Assembly: GCF_004217495.1 (NCBI RefSeq)
Contig: NZ_SHLC01000001.1
Location: 2,976,001 to 3,040,000, forward strand
Reading direction: 5' to 3'
From: Microterricola gilva
GTDB taxonomy: Bacteria; Actinomycetota; Actinomycetes; Actinomycetales; Microbacteriaceae
Length of the DNA stretch: 64,000 nucleotides
The position numbers and the translations under genes are program-made. Each line of letters starts with the position of its first letter. Position 1 is the first letter of the stretch. The notes beneath the pieces were generated by a model. That model searched no databases. It saw only the letters and a list, made by a program, of their open reading frames with translations, and was not told the origin of the DNA. This document shows, one piece after another, positions 44,561 to 53,396 of this stretch.

Positions 44561-45259
44561 ATGTCTTCTTCCCCGACCCCGCCCATTCCCCCTGCCGCCA
44601 AGGCACAGGCGAAGGCGCTCACCGTGAAGGAACAGCGCGCGGAGGCACGCGCGAAGAAGCTCGAAGAGTACAAGAAGCGCGAGGCCAAGGCCCGCCGCAA
44701 CCGCCTGGTCGGCATCTGGTCGGCCGTCGCCGGCGCCGTCGTGGTGGTCGCCCTGGTCGTCTCCGCGATCGTGCTCACCCCGCAGCGCGCGAGCTACACC
44801 GCCGGCAGCGACGGCGCGAAGATCACCGGTGTCGAGACGTTCAAGAATGGCGCGGGCCACGTCGAGGGCACCGTCGACTACCCGCAGAACCCGCCGGCCG
44901 GTGGCGAGCACAACCAGATGTGGCTCAACTGCGGCGTCTACGACCAGCCGGTTCCGAACGAGAACGCCGTGCACTCGATGGAGCACGGTGCCGTCTGGGT
45001 CACGTACGACCCCAAGCTCTCTGAGGACGACCTCAATGCCCTCAAGCTGAAGCTGCCCAGCAGCTACATCGTGCTCTCCCCGAAGGAAGACCTGCCGTCG
45101 ACGATCGTGCTGAGCGCCTGGAACGCCCAGATCCAGCTCGACTCCGTCGACGACGAGCGCGTCGGCGAGTTCCTCGAGGAGTTCTGGAAGAGCCAGTTCG
45201 TTCCCGAGCCCGGCGCCCTGTGCACCGGCGCGCTGGACGCACCGGGCAAGGTCTCCTAG
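44561..45259 (+). CDS. DUF3105 membrane-anchored protein
   Basis: A 232-residue protein from the ATG at 44561. A charged Lys/Glu/Ala-rich N-terminal helix ('VKEQRAEARAKKLEEYKKRE'), one membrane helix ('GAVVVVALVVSAIVL') and an outer domain with 'PPAGGEHNQMWLNCGVYDQP', 'ENAVHSMEHGAVWVTYDPKL', the His/Cys-rich core of DUF3105. The conserved His residues suggest metal binding. It is followed 11 bp later by a DUF305 gene, a recurrent pair in actinobacteria. Function unproved. Confidence 0.85.
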   Translation: MSSSPTPPIPPAAKAQAKALTVKEQRAEARAKKLEEYKKREAKARRNRLVGIWSAVAGAVVVVALVVSAIVLTPQRASYTAGSDGAKITGVETFKNGAGHVEGTVDYPQNPPAGGEHNQMWLNCGVYDQPVPNENAVHSMEHGAVWVTYDPKLSEDDLNALKLKLPSSYIVLSPKEDLPSTIVLSAWNAQIQLDSVDDERVGEFLEEFWKSQFVPEPGALCTGALDAPGKVS

Positions 45260-45269
45260 GGCCGCCGCC

Positions 45270-46001
45270 GTGACCGAGACGATCCAGCGCGCGACCGGCG
45301 CTGTCGAGGCTGTTGACGTCCCCGAGAGCGCCGCACCCGCGCGCCGCGTCGGCGGACGCGTGTTCGTGGCGATCATCGCCGTGCTCGCGATCATCGTCGT
45401 CGCGCTCGTCTCCTTCTCGATCGGCCGCCTCAGCACGATCGGCGCGACGCCGGGTGACACCAGCGCGGAGGCGGGCTTCGCCCGTGACATGCAGGCGCAC
45501 CACGTGCAGGGCGTCGAGATGGCGATGATCATCCGCGACCTCACCGACGACCCAGAGACGCGCCTCCTCGCCTACGACATCGCCACCACCCAGGGGCAGC
45601 AGTCCGGCCAGCTCTACGGCTGGCTCAGCGAGTGGGGCCTCGGCCAGTTCGGTGCAGAGCCGTCGATGACGTGGATGACGCGTCCAGCCCTGAACGGCGA
45701 TGGCGGTCACGCGCACGCTGCGTCGACGGATCCCGCGAGCACCGACCACGTGCCGGGCGGCCCCATGCCCGGCATGGCGACGCCAGAGCAGCTCGCCGAG
45801 CTCAAGGCCGCCAGCGGTGTCGAGGCCGAACGCATCTTCCTGACTCTGATGATCGCCCACCACAAGGGCGCGCTCGAGATGGCGGAGTCGGTGCTGGAAC
45901 GCAGCACCAACTCGGTGATCGTGCCGTTCGCGAACTCGGTGCTCGCCAGCCAGACCTCGGAGATCGAGCTGATGGAGAGCATGCTGGCCAAGCGCCAGTA
46001 G
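45270..46001 (+). CDS. DUF305 membrane-anchored protein
   Basis: A 243-residue protein with a GTG start. One N-terminal anchor helix ('VFVAIIAVLAIIVVALVSFS') and an outer ferritin-like domain of DUF305: 'FARDMQAHHVQGVEMAMIIR' and 'LTLMIAHHKGALEMAESVLE', with paired His residues that are known copper or other metal ligands in some members, and a Met/His-rich loop ('MPGMATPEQ'). Probably acts with the DUF3105 protein in metal handling at the cell surface; inferred from the pairing. Confidence 0.87.
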   Translation: MTETIQRATGAVEAVDVPESAAPARRVGGRVFVAIIAVLAIIVVALVSFSIGRLSTIGATPGDTSAEAGFARDMQAHHVQGVEMAMIIRDLTDDPETRLLAYDIATTQGQQSGQLYGWLSEWGLGQFGAEPSMTWMTRPALNGDGGHAHAASTDPASTDHVPGGPMPGMATPEQLAELKAASGVEAERIFLTLMIAHHKGALEMAESVLERSTNSVIVPFANSVLASQTSEIELMESMLAKRQ

Positions 46002-46032
46002 CCCGCGTCGGCATCCCCGGAGGGCCGCAATC

Positions 46033-46086
46033 GACTCGCAAGAGAACGTTCCACGTGCAGCGCGTTGGGACGTTCTTTTGCGAGTC
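46033..46086. terminator. Bidirectional terminator
   Basis: The arms 'gactcgcaagagaacgttcc' (46033-46052) and 'ggacgttcttttgcgagtc' (46068-46086) are complementary at nearly all positions and contain a TTTT run. It separates the DUF305 gene from the convergent ABC exporter. Confidence 0.85.
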
Positions 46087-46178
46087 GGGCTTGCACGGGC
46101 GAATCCGGCCCGATCAGCACCGCGCCGGGCTCGTGCCACGACCGCGCCGGGCGGATGCCACGACCCCGGTTGGCCGGG

Positions 46179-48158
46179 TTACTCGGGCAGCTCCTCCACC
46201 GGCAGGTCCAGCCCGACCGCGGCAAGCGCGCTCTGCTCGGCGAACAGTCGCGCGTAACTGCCGCCCGCCGCGAGCAGCTCGGCGTGAGTGCCGCGCTCGA
46301 CCAGTCGCCCGGCCTCGACCACGAAGATGACGTCGGCGTTCACCACGGTCGACAGCCTGTGTGCGATCGCGATGGTGGTACGCCCGCGGGCCGCATCGTC
46401 GAGCGCCGACTGCACGATGCGCTCCGAGATCACGTCGAGCGCGCTCGTCGCCTCGTCGAGCACGAGCACGGCCGGGTCCTTCAGCAGCACCCGGGCGATG
46501 GCGATGCGCTGCTTCTCACCGCCGGACAGGCGGTAGCCGCGCTCCCCCACGACGGTTGCATAGCCGTCGGGGAATGCATCGATCGTCGCGTGGATGTTCG
46601 CGGCGCGCGCGGCCCGTTCCAGCTCGGCGTCGGTGGCGTCCGGCTTCGCGTAGCGGAGGTTCTCGGCGATCGTGGCGTGGAAGAGGTAGGTCTCCTGGCT
46701 GACGATGCCGATGTTCGAGACGAGCGAGCGTTGGGTGAGCCCCCGCACGTCGACGCCGCCGAACTTCACGGCGCCGCTCGTCGCCTCGTACAGGCGCGGA
46801 ACGAGGTAGGAGACGGTGGTCTTGCCGGCGCCGCTCGGGCCGACGAATGCCGCGTACTGGCCCGGTTCGACAACGAACGAGACGTCGTTCAGCGTCGGCC
46901 GGGCGTCGGCGGCCTGGTCGGGGTAGAGGAAGCTGACGTGCTCGAACTCGACGCGGCCGAGTGCGGTCGAGCCCGCTCCGGCGGCGGTGTCGGCGGCGGA
47001 TGCCGGCAGCTCGACGGCATCCGGGGCATCGACGATCGCGGGCTTCAGGTCGAGGTACTCGAAGATGCGGGCGAACAGCGCCGAGGAGGTCTGCAGGTCG
47101 AGTGCGACGCGCATGAGACCCATCAGCGGGAACATGAGGCGGGCCTGCACGGTGGTGAATGCGACGATGGTTCCCGCGGTGACGTCGGGTGCACCACCGG
47201 CAACGAGGTAGCCAGCCGCTAAATATACGATCGCGGGAATACTCGACAGGAAGATGTTCACCAGCGCGAAGAACCACTGCCCGCTCATCTGCTGGCGCAC
47301 CTGCAGCGAGATCTGATTCGCGTTCTCGTCGGCGTAGCGGGCGATCTCGGTGCCCTGTCGGGTGAAGCTCTTCGAGAGCAGGATCCCGCTGACCGAGAGC
47401 GTCTCCTGGGTGATCGCCGTCATCTCCGAGAGCGACTCCTGCGTCTTCGCGGCGATGCGCGCCCGCACCTGGCCGACCCGGCGCTGGGCGATCACCATGA
47501 TCGGCATGAGCACGACGGCGATGAGGGTGAGCTGCCAGTTGAGGATCAGCATCGCCACGAATGCGGCGATCACGGTGACGGTGTTGCCGAGCACACTCGA
47601 GATCGTGTTGGTGAGCACGCTGGCCACACCGCCCACGTCGTTCTGCAGGCGCGACTGGATGACGCCGGTCTTCGTGCGGGTGAAGAAGCTCAGCTCCATC
47701 GCCTGCAGGTGGGTGAACAGCCGCACGCGCAGCGATCCCATCACCGAGTTGCCGACCGTCGCGGTGAGCCAGGTCTGCCACACCCCGAGCAGGGCGCCGA
47801 CGACGAAGATGAGCACCATCGCCGCCACGAGCCAGCCGAGCAACGCAAGGTCCGGTTCGCCGCTGGGCGGGAACAGTGCATGGTCGAAGACGCGTTGCGT
47901 GATGAGCGGCGGGATCACGCTCAACCCCGCACCGATCAGCACGAGCACCACGGTGATGATGAGTTCCGTCTTGTGCGGAGCGAACAGCGCTGCGATGCGC
48001 GAGAACAGGTGTGGGATGCGCGGGGCCTCCGCGTTGATCGCGCGCTGGGCCTTCTCATCGGCCGCGCTCACGCGACCACCGCGTCCGCCGCCTCCGCCCC
48101 CGCCGCCCCCGCCGCCACGACCGCCTCCGCCCGCGCCACCGCCGTGTGCTCCGCTCAT
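46179..48158 (-). CDS. ABC exporter, fused membrane and ATPase domains (MsbA-like)
   Basis: A 659-residue half-transporter from the ATG at 48158 ('ggaaggagc' upstream). It begins with a long glycine-rich tail (residues 1-30), unusual for the family. Six-helix type 1 exporter domain follows ('ELIITVVLVLIGAGLSVIPP', 'MELSFFTRTKTGVIQSRLQN'), then the ATPase: Walker A 'GPSGAGKTTV', Q-loop 'IGIVSQETYLFHATIAENLR', signature 'LSGGEKQRIAIARVL', Walker B 'VLVLDEATSALD', H-loop 'IAIAHRLST'. It likely works as a homodimer exporting a lipid, peptide or drug. Confidence 0.93.
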   Translation of the reverse strand: MSGAHGGGAGGGGRGGGGGGGGGGGRGGRVSAADEKAQRAINAEAPRIPHLFSRIAALFAPHKTELIITVVLVLIGAGLSVIPPLITQRVFDHALFPPSGEPDLALLGWLVAAMVLIFVVGALLGVWQTWLTATVGNSVMGSLRVRLFTHLQAMELSFFTRTKTGVIQSRLQNDVGGVASVLTNTISSVLGNTVTVIAAFVAMLILNWQLTLIAVVLMPIMVIAQRRVGQVRARIAAKTQESLSEMTAITQETLSVSGILLSKSFTRQGTEIARYADENANQISLQVRQQMSGQWFFALVNIFLSSIPAIVYLAAGYLVAGGAPDVTAGTIVAFTTVQARLMFPLMGLMRVALDLQTSSALFARIFEYLDLKPAIVDAPDAVELPASAADTAAGAGSTALGRVEFEHVSFLYPDQAADARPTLNDVSFVVEPGQYAAFVGPSGAGKTTVSYLVPRLYEATSGAVKFGGVDVRGLTQRSLVSNIGIVSQETYLFHATIAENLRYAKPDATDAELERAARAANIHATIDAFPDGYATVVGERGYRLSGGEKQRIAIARVLLKDPAVLVLDEATSALDVISERIVQSALDDAARGRTTIAIAHRLSTVVNADVIFVVEAGRLVERGTHAELLAAGGSYARLFAEQSALAAVGLDLPVEELPE

Positions 48159-48243
48159 GTGCGCTCCTTCCGGTCCTAGCTTCACACTACGGGCCCGGAT
48201 GCCAGTGCGGCCGCTCCGCCCATCCGCTCCGGGCGTCCAGCCG

Positions 48244-48620
48244 GCGTCGCTGCTCCTTCATCGCGGCGCCGCTCGCTCAAGCCGACGGGAGGAAGCACGC
48301 TGGCTCGAGGGAGCAGCCGAGGAACGAGGCCGCCCCCGAAGCCCTGACACCGCCACACACACATCCCGCCTCGAGGGCAACCGCGTTCGCAGACACGCTC
48401 AGGGCTTCGCGTGCGTCGCTGCTCCTTCGTCGCTGCGCCGCTCGCTCAAGCCAGCGTGCAGATAGCCGACCGAAGGAGACCGCACGCCGGCCATCGCAGC
48501 CGACGGGAAACCGCACGCCAGCTCCAGCACGGGACAGGGGATTGCACGCTGGCTCGAGGGAGCAGCCGAGGAACGAGGCCGCCCCCGAAGCCCTGACACC
48601 GACAGACACATCCCGTCTCG
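48244..48620. repeat. Modular repeat array, units R1 and R2
   Basis: R1 (about 48244-48403) and R2 (about 48404-48620) are two of five units whose common frame is: 'gcgtgcgtcgctgctccttc', 'gctcgctcaagccagcgtgc', a variable block with 0-2 copies of a 30-bp subrepeat ('gaaggagaccgcacgccgg'), then 'gcacgctggctcgagggagc' and 'cgaggaacgaggccgccccc'. The two 20-mers in each unit are near-complementary, so each unit can form a long hairpin. R1 lacks the middle block. No ORF is conserved across units. Confidence 0.9.
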
Positions 48621-48727
48621 CACGCTGGAGCGGGCAGCTGCTGTGCACAGTGCCCACACTCAGGAGCGCCATCCACAGGTCGCTGGCTCGGGAGCCCGCC
48701 GCTGCATCCGCGACGCAGGCTTGGTGG

Positions 48728-49030
48728 ATGCCGTACATGTACATGCTGCTCTGCAACGACGGCTCGCTCTACACCGGGAGCACGTGGAGCCTAGGTGGCC
48801 GACTGCAGCAACACGAGAGCGGGCGCGGCGCCCGCTACACGGCTCGTCGGCTTCCCGTGCGACTGCTGTACTACGAAGAGTTCGACAGCATCGCTGCTGC
48901 GTTCGCCCGCGAGCACACCGTGCAGGGCTGGCTTCGCGCGCGCAAAGACGAACTCCTCGTCAGCGGCCCAGGGATGCGCGTACTGCCGAGCGGCGAGCAC
49001 GTAGCCGCTCGGTTTCGCGCCGACGAGTGA
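48728..49030 (+). CDS. GIY-YIG nuclease-domain protein (UPF0213-like) inside the repeat array
   Basis: A 100-residue protein that is nearly all GIY-YIG domain: 'MPYMYMLLCNDGSLYTGSTW' (the two Tyr motifs), 'LGGRLQQHESGRGARYT' (catalytic Arg and His), 'LLYYEEFDSIAAAFAREHTV' (catalytic Glu in AxxRE). Proteins of this kind are small single-domain nucleases with no known targeting domain. The gene lies exactly in the spacer between repeat units R2 and R3, and the spacer sequence that joins other units is interrupted around it, so it appears to have been inserted. No partner gene. Confidence 0.88.
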   Translation: MPYMYMLLCNDGSLYTGSTWSLGGRLQQHESGRGARYTARRLPVRLLYYEEFDSIAAAFAREHTVQGWLRARKDELLVSGPGMRVLPSGEHVAARFRADE

Positions 49031-49076
49031 AGGCTGTGCCCGGATGCAGGGGCCCGGTTTCACGCAGACGCTCGGG

Positions 49077-49745
49077 GCTTCGCGTGCGTCGCTGCTCCTT
49101 CGTCGCTGCGCCGCTCGCTCAAGCCAGCGTGCAGATAGCCGACCGAAGGAGACCGCACGCCGGCCCTCGCAGCCGACGGAGACCGCACGTCGGCTCCAGC
49201 ACGGGACAGGAGAAAGCACGCTGGCTCGAGGGAGCAGCCGAGGAACGAGGCCGCCCCCGAAGCCCTGACACCGTCAGACACATTCCGCTTCGAGGGCAAC
49301 CGCGTTCGCAGACGTGCTCGGGGCTTCGCGTGCGTCGCTGCGCCTTCGTCGCTGCGCCGCTCGCTCAAGCCAGCGTGCAGATAGCCGACCGACGGGAAAC
49401 CGCACGCCGGCTCCAGCACGGGACAGGAGAGAGCACGCTGGCTCGAGGGAGCAGCCGAGGAACGAGGCCGCCCCCGAAGCCACCGCCAGACACGTCCCGC
49501 CGCAAGGGCAACCGCGTTCGCAGACACGCTCGCGGCTTCGCGTGCGTCGCTGCTCCTTCGTCGCTGCGCCGCTCGCTCAAGCCAGCGTGCAGATAGCCGA
49601 CCGAAGGAGACCGCACGCCGGCCCTCGCAGCCGAAGGAGACCGCACGCCGGCTCCAGCACTGGACAGGAGAAGCACGCTGGCTCGAGGGAGCAGCCGAGG
49701 AACGAGGCCGCCCCCGAAGCCCTGACACAACAGGACACTCCCGCC
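49077..49745. repeat. Modular repeat array, units R3, R4 and R5
   Basis: Units R3 (about 49077-49322, 246 bp), R4 (49323-49534, 212 bp) and R5 (49535-49745). The flanking 20-mers are almost identical in all, while the central subrepeat is present twice in R3 and R5 and once in R4. The spacer 'gcaaccgcgttcgcagac' joins R3 to R4 and R4 to R5. Similarity suggests duplication by recombination. Confidence 0.9.
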
Positions 49746-49764
49746 CCGCCCCGAAACGGGAGTG
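49736..49764 (-). terminator. Hairpin after the alpha-glucoside-type permease gene
   Basis: An 8-bp stem ('cactcccg' / 'cgggagtg') with a GC-rich loop lies 17 bp beyond the stop of the permease gene and marks the end of the repeat array. Weak terminator at best. Confidence 0.4.
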
Positions 49765-49780
49765 GGGAGCTGCCCGCCGG

Positions 49781-50773
49781 CTAGCCCTTCGTCGAGCCAG
49801 CGAGCAGGCCGCGCACGAAATAGCGCTGCAGCCCGAGGAAGACCAGAAGCGGAAGCACCATCGACACGAAAGCCGCCGCCGTCAGGCGTTGCCATTCCTG
49901 TCCCCGCGACCCCGTCATTTCGGCGAGGCGCTGCGTCAGCGGCGCGACGTCCGGCGTTCCCCCGGAGAAGATCAGGGCGACGAGCAGGTCGTTCCACACC
50001 CAGATGAACTGGAAGATCGCGACGGAGGCAATCGCCGGCAGGGCGAGGGGGATGGCGATGCGGAAGAAGATCTGACCGTGGCTCGCCCCGTCGACTCGGG
50101 CGGCCTCGATCAGCTCGCCCGGGATCTCGCTGATGAAGTTGTGCAGCAGGAAGATCGCCAGCGGCAGCGCGAAGATCGTGTGCGCGATCCACAACGGGAC
50201 GTAGGTCTCCGCCGGGATGATCGGCACGAGATCGTGCAGCTGCTCCTGGGCTGGCAGCAGGAATGCGGAGAAGATCTGCAGCAGCGGGATGAGTGCCATC
50301 TGCAGCGGCACCACCTGCAGCGCGAAGATCAGCACGAACAGTGCCCCACTCCACTTGAATCTCATCCAGGCGAAGGCATACGCAGCCATGGTCGCGAGCA
50401 CCAGCGGGAAGATCGTCGCCGGGATCGTGATCGCCAACGAGTTGACGAAGTATTGGCCGAGCTGCGGCGCCGAGGCCGACGAGGAGAACAGCACCTCTTT
50501 GTAGTTGTCGAGGGTGAAGCCCGGGTTCTGCAGGATCGTCCACCAACCGGTGGTCTTGATGTCCTGCTCCGGCCGGAACGAGGAGATGAAGAGCCCGAAG
50601 GTCGGGATCGTCCAGACAACGGCGATGATCAGTGCGATCACCGTCGCCGTGCGGGAGGTGAGTCGTCGTTTGACCCGCGACGTTTTCGTGTCGGATGCCG
50701 CCATCTCGTAGCCGGTGTCGCGAGAGCGCTTCTCCGCACCGGGAACCGGCAGGTCAACAATGTTGTCGCTCAT
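49781..50773 (-). CDS. MalG/AglG-type carbohydrate ABC permease
   Basis: A 330-residue permease with six helices and a cytoplasmic N-terminus of about 45 residues. EAA loop 'ELIEAARVDGASHGQIFFRI' and 'IFQFIWVWNDLLVALIFSGG' are typical of MalG/AglG. The C-terminal 'RYFVRGLLAGSTKG' is the usual family end. It forms a heteromer with the permease whose end it overlaps (ATGA). Confidence 0.92.
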   Translation of the reverse strand: MSDNIVDLPVPGAEKRSRDTGYEMAASDTKTSRVKRRLTSRTATVIALIIAVVWTIPTFGLFISSFRPEQDIKTTGWWTILQNPGFTLDNYKEVLFSSSASAPQLGQYFVNSLAITIPATIFPLVLATMAAYAFAWMRFKWSGALFVLIFALQVVPLQMALIPLLQIFSAFLLPAQEQLHDLVPIIPAETYVPLWIAHTIFALPLAIFLLHNFISEIPGELIEAARVDGASHGQIFFRIAIPLALPAIASVAIFQFIWVWNDLLVALIFSGGTPDVAPLTQRLAEMTGSRGQEWQRLTAAAFVSMVLPLLVFLGLQRYFVRGLLAGSTKG

Positions 50774-51741
50774 CGGATCTCCCTCTGCTGGCGCAGCACG
50801 CGCACGTTGTAGATGACGATCGGCAAGACCAGCACGAACAGCACGACAGCCAACGCCGCGCCGCGCCCCGCCTCACCGGCTCGGAACGCCTGCGTGTACA
50901 TCTCGTTGGCCACAACGCTCGTCTCGAAGTTACCTGCGGTCATGGTGCGCACGATGTCGAAGACCTTGAGCGTTGCGATCGAGATTGTTGTGACCACGAC
51001 GACGAGGGCTCCGCGGATGCCGGGTAGGGTCACGTTGCGGAAGCGCTGCCAGCCGTTGGTGCCGTCGAGTTCGGCGGCTTCCAGTTGCTCGGTCGGCACG
51101 CCCTTGATCGAGGCGGAGAGCACGACCATGGCGAACCCGGTCTGGATCCAGATCATCACGACGATGAGGAAGAAGGTGTTCCACGGCGACTCCTGAAGCC
51201 AGCGCACCGGTTCACCGCCGAACCAGACGACGATCTGGTTGAGCAGTCCGATCTGTTCGATCCCGGGGCCGCGGTACTCGTAGACGAAGCGCCAGATGAT
51301 GCCTGCACCGACGAAAGAGATCGCGATCGGCATAAAGACCAGGGTCTTGTAGATCTTCTCGCCCCTGGACCTGTCGATGAAGACGGCGTACGCCAGTCCG
51401 ACGATCGTGGAGATCAGCGGCACCAGGATCACCCAGATGATCGTGTTGCGCAGCGAGATGAGACCGGCCGGCTGGGTGAAGGCCCAGACGAAGTTGTCCA
51501 GACCGACGAGATCGCCTGCACCGTTCGCGAAGGAGAGTATGGTCGTGCGAACCGCGGGGTAGATCAGGCCGGCCGCGAGCAGCAGCACGGCCGGTGCAAG
51601 GAACAGGCTGAGCTGCCAGACGTCACGGCCACGCTTGGGCGCCTTGTCGATGAGGAAGAGAATCAGCCCGACCGCGGCCGCGAAGAACGCGAGCGCGAGC
51701 ACCACCTGGACAATCTTGCCGATGAGGTCCGCCGTCGTCAC
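50770..51741 (-). CDS. MalF/AglF-type carbohydrate ABC permease
   Basis: A 323-residue permease: an extra N-terminal helix ('IVQVVLALAFFAAAVGLILF') precedes the usual six. EAA loop 'EQLEAAELDGTNGWQRFRNV', then 'LPGIRGALVVVVTTISIATL' and 'GNFETSVVANEMYTQAFRAG' fit AglF-like proteins. Partner of the MalG-type permease downstream. Confidence 0.91.
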   Translation of the reverse strand: MTTADLIGKIVQVVLALAFFAAAVGLILFLIDKAPKRGRDVWQLSLFLAPAVLLLAAGLIYPAVRTTILSFANGAGDLVGLDNFVWAFTQPAGLISLRNTIIWVILVPLISTIVGLAYAVFIDRSRGEKIYKTLVFMPIAISFVGAGIIWRFVYEYRGPGIEQIGLLNQIVVWFGGEPVRWLQESPWNTFFLIVVMIWIQTGFAMVVLSASIKGVPTEQLEAAELDGTNGWQRFRNVTLPGIRGALVVVVTTISIATLKVFDIVRTMTAGNFETSVVANEMYTQAFRAGEAGRGAALAVVLFVLVLPIVIYNVRVLRQQREIR

Positions 51742-51839
51742 GGTCGACTACCCCTTTCTGCCCGGAAGCACTCCCTGGCTGTGGTGAGGAAGCGGGGCCG
51801 CCGGCGCTCATCGCCCGGCGACCCCGCTGCTGACATCGA

Positions 51840-53183
51840 CTAGCTGGCCGGCCAGCTGGCCTCGATCGTGTCCACGGTGGTCTTCGTGTCCTGGCCACCG
51901 ATCCACGCCACGATCCCCTTCCAGAAGGAGTCCGATCCGACCGCGCCCGGCATCAGGTCGCTGGCGTCGAAGCGGAACGTGGTGTTCTCATCCTGCAGGA
52001 TCTCGATCGCCGAGGCGAGCAGTGCGCTCGACGCGTTCGCCGGATCGACACCGTTGTTGGCGCTCAACGTTCCACCGATCTTCACGCGGATGTTCGCCCA
52101 CTCGGCGCTGGAGAGGAAGTCCTGCACCGCCTGAACCTCCGGAGCGTCGCGGAATGCACCGACGATCTCACCCGCACCGGTCACGGCGTTCGCGCCGGCT
52201 TCGGTTCCCGGGAGGATGAAGCCCCAGACGTCACCGTCTTCCGCGACAGTCGTTCCTTCGGGCCAGAGGCCCTCGTAGAACGTCGCCTGGTGGTGCATGG
52301 CGCAGGTACCGTCGAGCACCGGCCAACCGGCCTCTTGGAAGATGACGTCGTTGATCGAGCGCACATCACCGAGCCCGCCGTTGACGTAGTCCGGGTTCTT
52401 CAGAATGTCGCCGACGGCATCCCATGCCTTGACGATCTGCGGGTCGTTGAACGGGATCTCGTGCTTGTACCACTGGTCGTAGACCTCGGGGCCGCTCTGA
52501 CGCAGCACGTAGTCTTCGATCCAGTCGGTGCCGGGCCAGCCGGTGGCTTCACCGGAGCTGAATCCGGCGCACCACGGCTTCATCGTGCCGCTCGCGGCGA
52601 TATCAGCGGTCAGCGTGTTGAGCTCGTCGAGCGTCGTCGGGACTTCCCACCCGTTGTCCTTCCACACGCTCGGGGAGTACCAGACGAAGCCCTTGACGCT
52701 GGCCATCAGCGGGGCGCCGAGCAGCTCGCCGTCGACCGTTCCGAAGGCCTGCCAGTCCTCGGACCAGAACTCCTGGGCGTTGGACACCGTCTGCTCAGAC
52801 GGCGGGATGAATGAGTCGGCGAACGTCGCGAAGAGGCCGGGCTGCGGGAACATCGCCAGGTCGGGGGCGTTGTTGCCGTCGACCAGCACGCGCATCTGCG
52901 CCTCGAACTCCTGGGTTCCGGTGTACGTGACCTGGATGCCGGTGCAGGACGTGAAGTCGTTGAACGTCTCTTGCAGACGTTCCGCCTCCACATCAACCGG
53001 GGTGCCGAGGAAGCTGACCTCTGCGCCGTCCTTGAAGGTGCCATAGGCCTCGTAGTCGCTGCAATCGGCGGCATCGCCGCTGCTTTCCGGGGCTGCGTCG
53101 CCCGTACATGCGGTGAGCGCGAGGGCAATAGTTGCTGCCGCGGCGAGCGGAATCGCCAAGCGGCGGCGCCGTGTGAATCTCAT
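51840..53183 (-). CDS. AglE-type alpha-glucoside-binding lipoprotein
   Basis: A 447-residue binding protein from the ATG at 53183 ('gaggagtcagag' upstream). Lipobox 'TIALALTACTGD'; mature text 'EAQMRVLVDGNNAPDLAMFP', 'SVKGFVWYSPSVWKDNGWEV' and 'WCAGFSSGEATGWPGTDWIE' match AglE-like family 1 binding proteins. With the two permeases it would import alpha-glucosides. No ATPase (MsiK/AglK) gene is in the window, so a shared ATPase encoded elsewhere is expected. Confidence 0.92.
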   Translation of the reverse strand: MRFTRRRRLAIPLAAAATIALALTACTGDAAPESSGDAADCSDYEAYGTFKDGAEVSFLGTPVDVEAERLQETFNDFTSCTGIQVTYTGTQEFEAQMRVLVDGNNAPDLAMFPQPGLFATFADSFIPPSEQTVSNAQEFWSEDWQAFGTVDGELLGAPLMASVKGFVWYSPSVWKDNGWEVPTTLDELNTLTADIAASGTMKPWCAGFSSGEATGWPGTDWIEDYVLRQSGPEVYDQWYKHEIPFNDPQIVKAWDAVGDILKNPDYVNGGLGDVRSINDVIFQEAGWPVLDGTCAMHHQATFYEGLWPEGTTVAEDGDVWGFILPGTEAGANAVTGAGEIVGAFRDAPEVQAVQDFLSSAEWANIRVKIGGTLSANNGVDPANASSALLASAIEILQDENTTFRFDASDLMPGAVGSDSFWKGIVAWIGGQDTKTTVDTIEASWPAS

Positions 53184-53396
53184 CTCTGACTCCTCGTTGA
53201 GTATGTGACGCGGAACGTGTGATGGTGTCACGGGCGCCCCATGAAGAACCGCCCGCACTCGCCACGCTAGACATCGCCCGCGCGTTTCACAAGGGTTCAA
53301 AAGTCACGATCTGGTAGTCAGAGAGCGCGATCATCCGCGCGTTCAGTGGGATTCACCAGAGCTGCGGATGCCGCACCGACACCCGTTCGGCCGCCC

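Noticed and set aside
48244-49745. CRISPR array
   Set aside because: Units are 160-246 bp with related, not unique, intervening sequence and no cas genes; it is a modular tandem repeat instead.
48146-49784. Several long ORFs across the repeat array on both strands
   Set aside because: They read through repeat units with Arg/Ala/Ser-rich low-complexity text and change frame between units; only the GIY-YIG frame has domain motifs.
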